From contig MPMV01000030.1 in NCBI GenBank assembly GCA_002238685.1, forward strand, positions 1 to 54,039: a stretch of 54,039 bases of DNA. The letters are read 5' to 3'. The notes beneath the pieces are model-generated. The model did no database searches and was not told the origin of the DNA. It worked only from the letters and a program-made list of their open reading frames with translations. This document shows positions 7,600 to 15,474 of the stretch, piece after piece; the first letter of the stretch is position 1; the number at the start of each line of letters is the position of its first letter. The position numbers and the translations under genes were made by a program. Source of the DNA: a bacterium EF100-94H03 bin56. Its GTDB lineage: Bacteria > Pseudomonadota > Alphaproteobacteria > SP197.

Positions 7600-7941
7600 T
7601 CAGGTCCATCTTCGCCCGGTCTCTGCCGCCGCCGCTCCCGGCAGATCCGTTCCGGTGAAGTGCCCGACGATGTTCGCCTCCGCATACCCGGACACCGCCG
7701 GCAAGGCGCTCACATCGACAAAGACAGTGTGGCGTCGCGTGTCAGGAACGAGCCCGCAGCCAGCGACCGTCTCGAGGCACAAGAGGGCACACGCCGGCGA
7801 AGGAGGCCCCTTCGGCTCAGGTGACAAAGTCGATGGCGCAGCCTCCACGAACGCAAGCTTGGTGAGACCCGCAATCGCGCGCCGTTCCAGGCAGATCATC
7901 CGGTCGGTCGCGAGGAAGGTGGCAAACACATGAGTGCGCAT
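7600..7941 (-). CDS. Hypothetical protein downstream of the ATPase/TOPRIM pair
   Basis: A possible 113-residue protein starts at ATG 7941 (MRTHVFATFLATDRM), 19 bases after the stop of the TOPRIM-like gene, with GAGGGAG directly in front. It could be a third gene of that operon. Its composition (many prolines and alanines, no clear domain) is not strongly coding, and a plus-strand frame over 7655-7933 is also open. I recognise no family. Confidence 0.3.
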   Translation of the reverse strand: MRTHVFATFLATDRMICLERRAIAGLTKLAFVEAAPSTLSPEPKGPPSPACALLCLETVAGCGLVPDTRRHTVFVDVSALPAVSGYAEANIVGHFTGTDLPGAAAAETGRRWT

Positions 7942-7960
7942 TCTCCCTCGCAGCACGCGA

Positions 7961-8617
7961 TCACGGCCTCTGGGCTTGATGGTCGAACAACCTGTCAAGC
8001 CAGGCAAGAAACCGGGCGGCGAGCGTTCCATCTACCTTAAGATCATCGGTGCGAATTGCTGCTCCCATGCGCCGCGGCTCCTCTCTCACCGCGAGCCAGG
8101 CATGGACTTCCGCTCGGGTCGTCTTCTCCTTGGAAAACCGCCGGTGCTCTGCCGGGATACTCTCTATGTATCTGCGGGACAGTGGCCAGACCGGATCCTC
8201 GGGCGGGATCATGGCGACGACGAAATCCTCGATTTCGCCGGTCAATTCGTTATCCGGCCAGAGCCAGATGCCGATCCGCGGCTCACCGCCGACAACGAAC
8301 CCGCACGGCGCTGGATCTCCGAACCTGATTTCGGGGCGCACTCGCCGCACCCGTTCCGTTACCGCCCTCCACCTCGACTTTGGATCGTCGTTCGCATCCA
8401 CGATGATGCCCATCACCTGGCGACCTGGCACCTTGAGTTCCGGTTCAATTGCATCGCACAGACGCGAATAGCCTTCCTTGACCACGATGTCGAATGGCGG
8501 TTTTGCTCCGAAGCACTTCCAATGGAGATGTTCAACGATGTGTCTGTCATCCTGGCCTTCCACCAGGAGAACGCATCGCCCTGATTGCAACGGAAGAGAC
8601 GAATCTGAGCGGGTCAC
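7961..8617 (-). CDS. DUF3226/TOPRIM-like protein, partner of the ATPase
   Basis: The 218-residue protein starts with VLLVEGQDDRHIVEHL at about residue 16. This is the Glu-containing first motif of TOPRIM folds, typical of DUF3226. GIIVDANDDPKSR further on is the DxD-type second motif. TOPRIM domains of OLD-family nucleases and of AriB cut nucleic acids. GTG 8617 follows the ATPase stop by four bases, with GAGGTGAG within the end of the ATPase as ribosome site, so the two genes are coupled. An ATPase followed by a TOPRIM-like protein is the architecture of PARIS and split OLD systems; a defence role is inferred from that. Confidence 0.75.
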   Translation of the reverse strand: MTRSDSSLPLQSGRCVLLVEGQDDRHIVEHLHWKCFGAKPPFDIVVKEGYSRLCDAIEPELKVPGRQVMGIIVDANDDPKSRWRAVTERVRRVRPEIRFGDPAPCGFVVGGEPRIGIWLWPDNELTGEIEDFVVAMIPPEDPVWPLSRRYIESIPAEHRRFSKEKTTRAEVHAWLAVREEPRRMGAAIRTDDLKVDGTLAARFLAWLDRLFDHQAQRP

Positions 8618-8621
8618 CGCA

Positions 8622-9776
8622 CTATCTCACCTCGATGCCGTCTCGGGCGACCACACTGAGTTCCTCCTCCGAGTACTCCACGGCACGGGTACTGTCTTCC
8701 TTTCGTTCCAGGCGGACGAGAACACCTTCGACGGTATCCAGTTCAGCCGCTGCCTGCGCAAAACCACGGACGCAATCCCAGCCGTGCGTCGTCGCAAGCA
8801 CCTGGACGTTGTTGTCCTGCGCCGTCTGCAACACCATCCGCCAGAAGTCTCGGTGCAGGGCATGATGGATGCCGTTCTCCGCCTCATCGATCAGCAGGAA
8901 ACCGTCCTTGCTGTTCGCAAGAGCCGCAGCGACGCCAAGCAGTCGCACCACGCCGTCGCCGAGACTCTTGAGAGGCACCGGGTGCCTGGGGCCCTTGAGC
9001 CTCGCGACAAGCCGGCGACCGTTCGGGTCTTGCCCGTTTCCTGAACCGTCCCCGACCACTGCAACCCGAACAACCTCCTCTTCGACCGCCAGATTGATGG
9101 CCTGGATGACCCGGTCTTCATCGTCAGTCAGCGTGATCCGGTCCCAGAGCCGAGCCACATCAGCACTGTCCGGCAGTCCCGGCCCAAGGGATTCACACGC
9201 CAGTTCGGGCGGCATTTCGCGTCCGCTTTCCGCAAACAGCTGCATGACTTCTCGAGGGAAGGCTTGTCGGTCCGGCGACAGCAGTTCCATCGTAGCTCCG
9301 AACATAACCTTTAGGACTCGTGCGTCGGCACCAATCGATTTGGCCAAAAGCACTTTCGGGAAGGAATCGGGTTCGCCGCCAAGTGCCGCTATCCCGATGC
9401 GAAGCCTGTCTCCATCGTGCAGCGGTCCGATGGAGATGCATGCGTCTTCCGATGTGTCCCGCCCGTGAAAGAGGGCTTTCCCGTCGAACGCTGACATGTC
9501 CGCTCCGTCCGCATCCTTAACCACGGCGATTTCTTCCCGGCTCTTCAACAGGTCCCAGAGTGCGTTGAGACGGGCGCGGGTCGCGTAGACCCGTACCGCA
9601 TCGAGAACGGTCGTCTTTCCAACTCCGTTCCTGCCCGCAAGCAGGGTCGCGCGTCCCAGGCGCGGGATGGCAAGCTTCTTGATTCCCCGAAATCCCTCGA
9701 TTGAAAGGCTCTCGAGATGGAAACGGCAACCGTACCCGAGTCCGGCCTGCTCGGACGCTTCCCGATCCGACATCAT
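8622..9776 (-). CDS. OLD/AriA-like AAA (ABC-type) ATPase
   Basis: The protein of about 384 residues begins at the paired ATGATG (9776/9773), preceded by AGGTG. It has LSIEGFRGIKKLAIPRLG, the usual opening of RecF/OLD-type ATPases, Walker A AGRNGVGKTT, the signature-like region KSLGDGVVRLLGVAAAL, Walker B GFLLIDEAENGIH and the histidine switch LATTHGWD. These are ABC-type ATPases that sense or remodel nucleic acid or protein targets and control a partner nuclease. It lies directly upstream of the TOPRIM-like gene. The extra upstream frame (to 9833) includes a tandem repeat and is probably untranslated. Confidence 0.8.
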   Translation of the reverse strand: MMSDREASEQAGLGYGCRFHLESLSIEGFRGIKKLAIPRLGRATLLAGRNGVGKTTVLDAVRVYATRARLNALWDLLKSREEIAVVKDADGADMSAFDGKALFHGRDTSEDACISIGPLHDGDRLRIGIAALGGEPDSFPKVLLAKSIGADARVLKVMFGATMELLSPDRQAFPREVMQLFAESGREMPPELACESLGPGLPDSADVARLWDRITLTDDEDRVIQAINLAVEEEVVRVAVVGDGSGNGQDPNGRRLVARLKGPRHPVPLKSLGDGVVRLLGVAAALANSKDGFLLIDEAENGIHHALHRDFWRMVLQTAQDNNVQVLATTHGWDCVRGFAQAAAELDTVEGVLVRLERKEDSTRAVEYSEEELSVVARDGIEVR

Positions 9777-9808
9777 GCCGGCACCTCGAGTTGATTCGAT
9801 TTCAGCCC

Positions 9809-9838
9809 ACTCACCCGACTCACCCGACTCCAACTCAC
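9809..9838. repeat. 9-bp tandem repeat upstream of the ATPase gene
   Basis: ACTCACCCG occurs twice head to tail (9809-9826) and is followed by degenerate copies ACTCC and AACTCACCTG. It lies 30-60 bases upstream of the ATPase start on the minus strand and may influence its promoter. Tandem repeats here could also vary in copy number. Confidence 0.55.
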
Positions 9839-9944
9839 CTGACTATACCATGCACAACTTCCTTGCGGAGTCGGGAGGGCGGCATTTGTGTCCTGAACGC
9901 GCTGATATGACTGCAGCTTTCAGGCCCCGCTTCTTGGGAACCCA

Positions 9945-10332
9945 AAGCCTGGACCCGCCGTGCCATCGGCTACGCACGCAATCACAGAAGTGGTCTCGAG
10001 GTCTGTCTCCAGGACCCCGACGTGCCCATCGGCACGAATCACATTGAGCGTTGCATACGGCCGATCGCGCTGGGCCGCCGCAACAGGATGTATTGATGAA
10101 GCGAGGTGGGAGCGGAAGCTGTCGGGGTCCTCCAGAGCCTGGTGTCGACATGCCGCCTGCACGGCATCGATCCCTACACATGGCTGGTCGATGTCCTGCA
10201 GCGGGTCTCGACCCATCCCGCCCGGGACGTGGCGCAGCTGACGCCACGCCTGTGGAATGACCACTTCGCCGATAACCCGATGACATCCGACGTCGACAGG
10301 GCCGTGCCCGCAAAGGCGACGCAGGAATCCTG
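9945..10332 (+). pseudogene. IS66 transposase (TnpC) C-terminal remnant
   Basis: Reading with one frame change near 10095, the translated pieces RRAIGYARNHRSGLEVCL, VPIGTNHIERCIRPIALG and LVSTCRLHGIDPYTWLVD match the end of IS66 transposases: the last catalytic Glu region NxxERxIRPIALGRRN, then the IS66_C domain with LHGxxPxxWLxDVL. The usual LFAGSD segment between them is replaced by a frameshifted stretch with stops (TATTGATGA at 10098). The N-terminal two thirds are absent, so the gene is dead. Confidence 0.8.
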
Positions 10333-10350
10333 ACAATCAAAGGCTGGTCA

Positions 10351-10365
10351 GGCGTACGGTACGCC
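10351..10365. promoter_or_regulatory. Perfect 15-bp palindrome
   Basis: GGCGTAC-G-GTACGCC is a perfect odd-centred palindrome. It lies between the IS66 relic and the conserved block in front of porin copy 2. It could be an operator half of the porin control region, but copy 3 has no counterpart because recombinase coding sequence occupies that place. Confidence 0.4.
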
Positions 10366-10407
10366 CGGCGTCAAGGGCGTCGCATACCTTGTTGCGGCCA
10401 AGGAGCT

Positions 10408-10470
10408 TCCCTCGAAATCGCGGTGCAGACGTGGGAGAATCCACTCACGGATTCGGCTATAGTTGCAGAA
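10408..10470. other. Attachment-like site in front of porin copy 2
   Basis: A block starting TTCCCTCGAAATCG and ending TAGTTGCAGAA matches 15412-15474 closely. Its core is an imperfect palindrome: arm GGGAGAATCC (10433-10442), six-base spacer ACTCAC, arm GGATTC plus a degenerate tail. Arms of 10-11 bp around a 6-8 bp spacer are the classic tyrosine-recombinase core site. The core is 97 bases upstream of the porin reading start, the same distance as in copy 3. A regulatory role is the alternative. Confidence 0.5.
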
Positions 10471-10529
10471 GAGGTTGAGACAATACTGTTCTGAAGCAGT
10501 TACTTGGCGCCAGATATGCGACGACTGGT

Positions 10530-11501
10530 GTGGCCGCCGAGGAGATGATGGCCGAGCCGATCTCGATCAGCGTTGGCGGCAACTCGCACTGGGGTATCGC
10601 TATCGTCGACAACGAGATGAACTCAGATACATCAGATGATATCGCCCTCTCGAACGACGTCGAACTCAGGTTCGCCGGATCGACGGTTCTGGACAGCGGT
10701 GTTGAGGTCGGCGTTCGCATCGAGATTGAAGGTGAGCAGAGCGGCGACCAAGGTGATGAGACCTACATGTATCTGGAAGGTTCGTTCGGCATAATCCGTG
10801 TCGGCAACGACGACCCTGCGAGCTACGCGATGGGTACGGCGGCGCCCTATGCCACGTACTTCTACGGCATCAACACGCCGTATTGGGTGGGCAGCTTCAG
10901 CGGCCCCAACAGCAACTGGCACACCACTTTCGCCGGTACTAGCGTGGGCGATTCCGCCTCCGTGATGTACTTCTCGCCGGTCATCAACGGATTCCAGTTC
11001 GGTGTGTCCTATGCCCCTGAGGCGGGTGCAGAGGCTCGTTCTGGTACGGCGGATAGGGCCAAGGGGAACGATGTCGTTGCGGCCGGCGCTCGCTATGACG
11101 GCGCCTTCGGTGAAGCCGGTGTCACGGTTGCCGGCGGCTATGCCAGCCATGACATGGAGGGAGGTCCGACCGTGACGGACACCGCCCTTGGTGTGGTGGT
11201 GTCCATGTCCGGGGTGTCAGTCGGCGGGTCGTACATGGTAACGGACCCAGACACGGACGGGGTAGACGACCTCGAGCAGTATGACGTTGGTATCAGCTAT
11301 GGTGAGGGTCCGTGGACCATCAGCCTCAATTACGGCGAGAAGAACCAAGACAGTGCAGGCACTGACAATACTTACGCCCGCCTGTTGGGCAACTACAACC
11401 TCGGCCCCGGCATCAATCTTGCCGGTGCTCTCGGTCAGGACACGTTGGCCAGCGACGAAAACACCTCGTTTGCCGGTATTGCGATGGCGATCAGCTTCTG
11501 A
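10530..11501 (+). CDS. Gram-negative porin, copy 2, without signal peptide
   Basis: The 323-residue general porin begins at the mature N-terminus (AEPISISVGGNSHWGIAIV) and carries the usual alternating strands, the constriction-loop-like segment PYATYFYGINTPYWVG and C-terminal AMAISF. The only in-frame start is GTG 10530, giving MAAEEMMAEP. Upstream in frame the sequence reads VLKQLLGARYATTGVAAEE back to a TGA at 10476, with no ATG, GTG or TTG. This looks like a decayed signal peptide (LLG..A..TGVAA). No Shine-Dalgarno precedes 10530. As it stands the protein would not be exported, so it is a silent copy or pseudogene, or it uses an unusual start. Confidence 0.8.
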   Translation: MAAEEMMAEPISISVGGNSHWGIAIVDNEMNSDTSDDIALSNDVELRFAGSTVLDSGVEVGVRIEIEGEQSGDQGDETYMYLEGSFGIIRVGNDDPASYAMGTAAPYATYFYGINTPYWVGSFSGPNSNWHTTFAGTSVGDSASVMYFSPVINGFQFGVSYAPEAGAEARSGTADRAKGNDVVAAGARYDGAFGEAGVTVAGGYASHDMEGGPTVTDTALGVVVSMSGVSVGGSYMVTDPDTDGVDDLEQYDVGISYGEGPWTISLNYGEKNQDSAGTDNTYARLLGNYNLGPGINLAGALGQDTLASDENTSFAGIAMAISF

Positions 11502-11532
11502 TCATCACCATCTGATATCGCATGTTTCTTTG

Positions 11533-11561
11533 AGGAGCGGCCCTTCGTGGGCCGCTCCTTT
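11533..11561 (+). terminator. Intergenic hairpin, module 2
   Basis: AGGAGCGGCCC pairs perfectly with GGGCCGCTCCT around the loop TTCGT, followed by TTT. It lies 31 bases after the porin stop and 17 bases before the sulfotransferase ATG. The stem sequence differs from module 1 at several positions with pairing kept. It may be an attenuator or mRNA-stabilising hairpin rather than a full terminator, because a gene follows at once. Confidence 0.75.
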
Positions 11562-11578
11562 CCGTTGGGGTTTGATGC

Positions 11579-12424
11579 ATGGGCAACATTGTCTGGCTGG
11601 CCAGCTATCCCAAGTCGGGCAACACGTGGATGCGGGCATTTCTGCACAATCTTTTCCACAACGAGGCGAAGCCGGCTGACCTGAACAGGATGCAGGGCGA
11701 CATCCTGCAGAGCGACGGGTCGCTGATGTGGTTCAGGATGGTGGACAAACGCCCGGTGAGCGAGTGGTCGCCCGAGGACGTGGCCGCCATGCGCCCGAAG
11801 GTCTGTGAACTGATCGCTAAGGGCCAGCCGGGATCCATCTTCTGCAAGACACACAATGCCCTGATGACGGTGCATGGGCACCCGACCATCAATCTGGGTG
11901 TGACATCGGGTGCCATCTATATCGTGCGCAATCCTCTCGATGTGGCCCCCTCCTCGGCGGACTTCATGGGAACCGGTCTTGACCAGGCGATCGAGATCAT
12001 GGCGACCGACTACCTGGAAATGCCCCATGACCCGGAGCGCAACAATGTCTCGATCATGGCGGGGAGCTGGTCACAGCACGTGGCGAGCTGGACCGGCAGG
12101 GCGAACGAGCGTCTCCACGTGGTAAGATATGAGGACATGGTCGATAAGCCTTCGGTGACCTTTGGGGGAGTGGCGCGGTTTCTGGGATTGAAGCCTTCGC
12201 ACCAGAGGTTGTTGAGGGCCATACGCCACTCCTCGTTCAGGACCCTGCAGAGCCAGGAGGCGGCTGGCGGGTTCAAGGAGAGGTCGGAACACCAGAAGCG
12301 GTTCTTCCGCCGTGGCACTGCCGGTGGATGGAAGGAAGAACTGAGCGAAAGCCAGGTCCGGCAGATCTGCGAAGCCCATGGCGAGCAGATGAAACGCTTC
12401 GGCTACCTCCCCGGGGACATCTGA
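11579..12424 (+). CDS. PAPS-dependent sulfotransferase, copy 2
   Basis: The 281-residue protein is nearly identical to copy 3 and clearly related to copy 1. PAPS motifs are YPKSGNTW (residues 9-16) and IVRNPLDVAPSSADFMG, where the proline replaces a serine found in copy 3; the C-terminal region is RRGTAGGWKEEL. ATG 11579 follows TTGGGGTTTGATGC, a weak ribosome site. All three copies end with ICEAHGEQMKRFGYLP. The sulfate acceptor is unknown. The fixed association with a porin suggests an envelope glycan or lipid, which is inference. Confidence 0.9.
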   Translation: MGNIVWLASYPKSGNTWMRAFLHNLFHNEAKPADLNRMQGDILQSDGSLMWFRMVDKRPVSEWSPEDVAAMRPKVCELIAKGQPGSIFCKTHNALMTVHGHPTINLGVTSGAIYIVRNPLDVAPSSADFMGTGLDQAIEIMATDYLEMPHDPERNNVSIMAGSWSQHVASWTGRANERLHVVRYEDMVDKPSVTFGGVARFLGLKPSHQRLLRAIRHSSFRTLQSQEAAGGFKERSEHQKRFFRRGTAGGWKEELSESQVRQICEAHGEQMKRFGYLPGDI

Positions 12425-12493
12425 GAGCCTGCTTTGTTGTGCTTTGGTCAGGGGAACTCGCCAACGCGTTGCGCATCGGCTATTCTGTTACAC

Positions 12494-12700
12494 ATGAGCG
12501 AACCATGCACTGTGGAGCTGGCGGCCAAGCTGGCCGTCCTGGAGGAACGCATGAAGACTATGCAGGCCGAGTAAAAGACCGATATTGCCCGGCTGGCCGA
12601 GGACAACGCCAAGCGGGAAACTCGGTTGATTGTGACGATCGCGGGGCTCCTGGCCTTCGCCGTGGCGGTTCTTGGTCTCCTGATCCGTTGGCCCGGGTGA
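12494..12700 (+). pseudogene. XhlA/holin-like small membrane protein with in-frame stop
   Basis: The 69-codon frame starts at ATG 12494: an N-terminal coiled coil (TVELAAKLAVLEERMKTMQAE), then TAA at 12572, then DIARLAEDNAKRETRLIV and one membrane span (IVTIAGLLAFAVAVLGLLI), ending RWPG. Coiled coil plus one C-terminal membrane helix is the plan of XhlA-type prophage proteins. The stop at codon 27 breaks it, so this is probably a relic, unless reinitiation occurs. It follows sulfotransferase copy 2; copy 3 has nothing similar after it. Confidence 0.6.
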
Positions 12701-12730
12701 ATGAACTGCAAACGCCTGGCGCCTGTAAAG

Positions 12731-12788
12731 GCCCAGTGCAATGTCCTGGTTAGCGATAGCAAGTGTGCAGAATTCCTACGCACTGGGC
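12731..12788. repeat. 9-bp inverted repeat
   Basis: GCCCAGTGC at 12731-12739 is the exact reverse complement of GCACTGGGC at 12780-12788. The enclosed sequence is noncoding. It could be a decayed small-element end or a hairpin. No gene is evident in 12701-12844. Confidence 0.4.
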
Positions 12789-12844
12789 GGCGTAGGATCT
12801 TAGGTCAAATGCGACAAGCTTTGCGCAAGCGTCTCCACTTCCTT

Positions 12845-13141
12845 TCATTTCGGATCCCGATCAAGGAACTGTCGGCACCACTGGTGCTGGCGAGATGTTG
12901 GTAGCGCGATGCCACTCCCGTCAAAGGATCTGAATGGCTCAAGGTCAACAGGCGTTGCACCATTGCAACAGATCACGACCTCAGGCGGAATTGCGTTGCC
13001 TGCCGCGTCCTTCCCGGAGGCGTTGAAGAAGGCGCGGTTGCATTCTTGGAAAGGCTGGGCGGTTTGGTCGCCATGAGCCTCCCGGTCGACGGCGGTCCCG
13101 AGGCAATAGGGATTCTCGACGGTGGCCATCGCCGATTTCAC
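12845..13141 (-). CDS. Hypothetical protein downstream of the recombinases
   Basis: A 98-residue frame starts at GTG 13141 or ATG 13129 (MATVENPYCLG), 13 bases after the stop of recombinase B, so it may be the last gene of that operon. It contains no motif I recognise and is rich in Ala, Pro, Cys and Gln. A plus-strand frame starting ATG 12909 overlaps it and is equally short, so coding status is uncertain. An excisionase-like accessory role is possible from position only. Confidence 0.35.
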   Translation of the reverse strand: MKSAMATVENPYCLGTAVDREAHGDQTAQPFQECNRAFFNASGKDAAGNAIPPEVVICCNGATPVDLEPFRSFDGSGIALPTSRQHQWCRQFLDRDPK

Positions 13142-13154
13142 CGGACAGCACTCG

Positions 13155-14285
13155 TCATCCCATGTCGAGCATTCCAGCGATCGCGGTTCCGATGCGTTCC
13201 GCGGCTGCCTCGGTTTCCCGGTCGCCCATATGTGCGTACCGCATGGTCATGGTCGGCTTTGAATGTCCAAGCAGGCGCGACACTACAGGCAGGGGTGTGC
13301 CCTGCATGACGGCATGGCTGGCGAACGTGTGACGGAGATCGTGAAGCCGGACATCCTCGATGCTGGCGTCCCTGCGGATTGTGTACCACAGCGAGATATC
13401 GTCGGAGAGCGGCCGACCTTGATCCAGGGGCGAAGGGAATACGAACGGGCTGTCACCCACCATGCGGCGCTCGATGATGGCTCGAGCGCCGGAATTCAGA
13501 AAGACTGTTCGAGGCCCCGTCTTGCTGTCGAGGAGCCGGAGGCTGTCATCGAACACTTCTCTCTTTTGCAAACGGACGATCTCGTTCCTGCGGCATCCGG
13601 TGAGAATGAGAAGCCGGATGATGTCGATTTGCATTCGCTGTGCGGGGCTGATCCTCTTTGAGTTGTCATGGAGGTCGAGGACGCCGTGCAGGCGATGAAG
13701 TTCGTCCTGCGACAGGAAGCGGGTGAGTTTCGGTCTGCGGTTGGGTTTGACGCTGCTCGCCGGGTTCGCGGCGATGTGGCCGCGGGAGACGGCAAGGTTG
13801 AGGATGTGGCGCAGGACTTTCAGACAGTGGTTGGCGCCGCCGGGCGCCGTTCTGCTGTAGTCGTCGAACCACCGGTGCACCATGGCGGGGGTGATCCGGT
13901 CAAGGCGCAGGGAACCGAATGTTGGCAACAGACGACCATTGAGATTTCTCTCGAACCACCGGATGGTGGCGGGCTTGCAGCGATGGACCCATGAATCTTT
14001 CCATGGCCCGGTAGCGAAGTCCCTGAAGCACGGAACCGATGCATTGTCGTCGGTGCCGAGTGTCAGTCGCTCGAGACTCTCCTTGCGGGCCTGCCTGACT
14101 GTCTTGAACGAGACCGAGCCAAGCGACGCTCTCTTCCCGCCGTCGACGTGGATGAAGCTGCGACCTCCTGACGGGTGCACCCGCACACCGAGGGAGGGAA
14201 CCAGAGCGTCGCAGAGTGTGTACTCCCGGGACTCTGGCTTGAGTTTCCGAACAAGGGTGTCGGTCAGGCGCTCCCGACGATTCAT
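13155..14285 (-). CDS. Tyrosine recombinase/integrase B
   Basis: The 376-residue integrase starts at ATG 14285 (MNRRERLTDTLVRKLKPES), which overlaps the TGA of recombinase A (ATGA). It has an N-terminal DUF4102-like arm-binding segment, a SAM-like core-binding domain (WVHRCKPATIRWFERNLNG) and a catalytic domain with all residues: Arg in LILTGCRRNEIVRL, Lys in the beta-turn region LLDSKTGPRTV, HDLRHTFASH, LLGHSKPTMTMRYAHM with the tyrosine nucleophile. It is related to but distinct from A. Coupled pairs of recombinases often act together on one element. Confidence 0.92.
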   Translation of the reverse strand: MNRRERLTDTLVRKLKPESREYTLCDALVPSLGVRVHPSGGRSFIHVDGGKRASLGSVSFKTVRQARKESLERLTLGTDDNASVPCFRDFATGPWKDSWVHRCKPATIRWFERNLNGRLLPTFGSLRLDRITPAMVHRWFDDYSRTAPGGANHCLKVLRHILNLAVSRGHIAANPASSVKPNRRPKLTRFLSQDELHRLHGVLDLHDNSKRISPAQRMQIDIIRLLILTGCRRNEIVRLQKREVFDDSLRLLDSKTGPRTVFLNSGARAIIERRMVGDSPFVFPSPLDQGRPLSDDISLWYTIRRDASIEDVRLHDLRHTFASHAVMQGTPLPVVSRLLGHSKPTMTMRYAHMGDRETEAAAERIGTAIAGMLDMG

Positions 14286-15406
14286 GCCCTGGACCTCCAC
14301 AGCACGGCGCCCACGGTCTCGGCTGCCTCGGCCACCATGCCGTCGGCAAGGTGCGTGTACTTCAGGGTGGTGGCGGGGTCGCTGTGGCCGAGAAGCCGGC
14401 CGACGGTGAGGATGTTCTCTCCCTGAATGACGGCAAGGGAGGCGTACGTGTGACGCAGATCGTGGAGACGGACATCCGACAGGCCGGCTTCGGCACGGAT
14501 GGATGTCCAGAATTTGCCGACACTGCTGCTGGAGATGTGTCCCATGGTTCGTGTCGACGCGAACACCCAGGGCGAGTCTCCGGGAAGCCCGTCCAGGATC
14601 CGCCGTGCCGGAGACGACAGCCAGACCATGCGAGGGCCCGTCTTGGAGTCGCTGAGGTGAAGATGACCCTCGCGGTACTCCGTCCAGCGCAGAGACACGA
14701 TCTCCTGACTGCGGCATCCCGTCAGCAGAAGGAGCCGGATGATCGCCGCCAGTGTCGGAAAGCGCTGTTCGTGCTGTTTCAGCACCAGCCCAAGCCGGCG
14801 GACCTCCTCGACAGAGCAGAAGCGCTCCCGTCCCTGCCGGCGGTAGCGCCTGATACCCTTGCACGGATTGCTTGCTGGAGGCCGGTATCCGTAGTCCTCC
14901 GCCCGGGCCATGATGACCGAAAGCACCGGTGCGGACCGGTCGGCAGCCACAGGCGTGGCATGGAGTGCGGCGAACCACTCCCGGACATCGGTGCCGGTGA
15001 TCTCGGCGATCTGTCGTCCCCTGAACCACGGCAGGATCTGTTTGCGGTAGTAGCCCCGGTTGGCCTTCAGTGTTCCGAGTTTCCATGTGCGCCCGTAGCG
15101 GCGAAAGACCTCCTCTGCGACGGCCTCAAACACGGTCTCGTTCGTTGATGCGGGCGTGCCGCATCTGGTGGCGGCAAGCAGCGCCTGTGCACGCCTGCGG
15201 GCCTCGACGAGGCTGATATCGGAGGTATCGCCGATGACCTTCCAGATCCGCTGTCCCTGGTGCTGGGTATGCACAAAGAAACGCTTGCGCCCGGTCGGAT
15301 AGACGCGGATGCCGAATCCCTTGAGACCGGCGTCACGGATGTCACGATTGGTCTTGCGGGGCCGGAGGGCCTTGATGCGGGCCCCTGTGAGATGTATTGC
15401 GGCCAT
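14282..15406 (-). CDS. Tyrosine recombinase/integrase A
   Basis: The 374-residue phage/ICE-type integrase begins MAAIHLTGARIKALRPRKTN with the family DUF4102 N-terminus. Catalytic residues are complete: Arg in LLLTGCRSQEIVSLRW, Lys in HLSDSKTGPRMV, HDLRHTYASL, LLGHSDPATTLKYTHL with Tyr. It is the first gene of a two- or three-gene minus-strand operon. Its ATG (15406) is only about 30 bp from the palindromic site at 15438-15463, the usual int-att arrangement, and it is divergent from porin copy 3. Confidence 0.93.
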   Translation of the reverse strand: MAAIHLTGARIKALRPRKTNRDIRDAGLKGFGIRVYPTGRKRFFVHTQHQGQRIWKVIGDTSDISLVEARRRAQALLAATRCGTPASTNETVFEAVAEEVFRRYGRTWKLGTLKANRGYYRKQILPWFRGRQIAEITGTDVREWFAALHATPVAADRSAPVLSVIMARAEDYGYRPPASNPCKGIRRYRRQGRERFCSVEEVRRLGLVLKQHEQRFPTLAAIIRLLLLTGCRSQEIVSLRWTEYREGHLHLSDSKTGPRMVWLSSPARRILDGLPGDSPWVFASTRTMGHISSSSVGKFWTSIRAEAGLSDVRLHDLRHTYASLAVIQGENILTVGRLLGHSDPATTLKYTHLADGMVAEAAETVGAVLWRSRA

Positions 15407-15411
15407 GGAGT

Positions 15412-15474
15412 CTCCCTCGCAATCGAGTTGCAGACGCGGGAGAATCCACTCGCGGATTCGCCCGTAGTTGCAGA
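15412..15474. other. Attachment-like site between recombinase A and porin copy 3
   Basis: The same block as at 10408-10470: CTCCCTCGCAATCGAG and GTTGCAGACG, then arm GGGAGAATCC (15438-15447), spacer ACTCGC, arm GGATTCGCCC (15454-15463), then GTAGTTGCAGAA. Here the two arms match almost perfectly as a palindrome, so this is the better conserved copy. Homology with the other site reaches into the first codons of recombinase A. The two cores are 5005 bp apart in direct orientation. It could also serve as operator or promoter for the divergent int and porin genes. Confidence 0.5.

Noticed and set aside
7655..7933. Plus-strand 92-codon frame after the DUF3187-type gene
   Set aside because: No motif or ribosome site; the opposite minus frame has a better start context, though still weak.
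9809..9838. Tandem repeats considered as a CRISPR or iteron array
   Set aside because: Units are only 9 bp, two perfect copies, no spacers and no Cas or Rep genes.
12909..13075. Small plus-strand ORF starting ATG 12909 (MPLPSKDLNG)
   Set aside because: 54 codons with no ribosome site and overlapping a better placed minus-strand frame; evidence is insufficient for either, so I listed only the minus one at low confidence.
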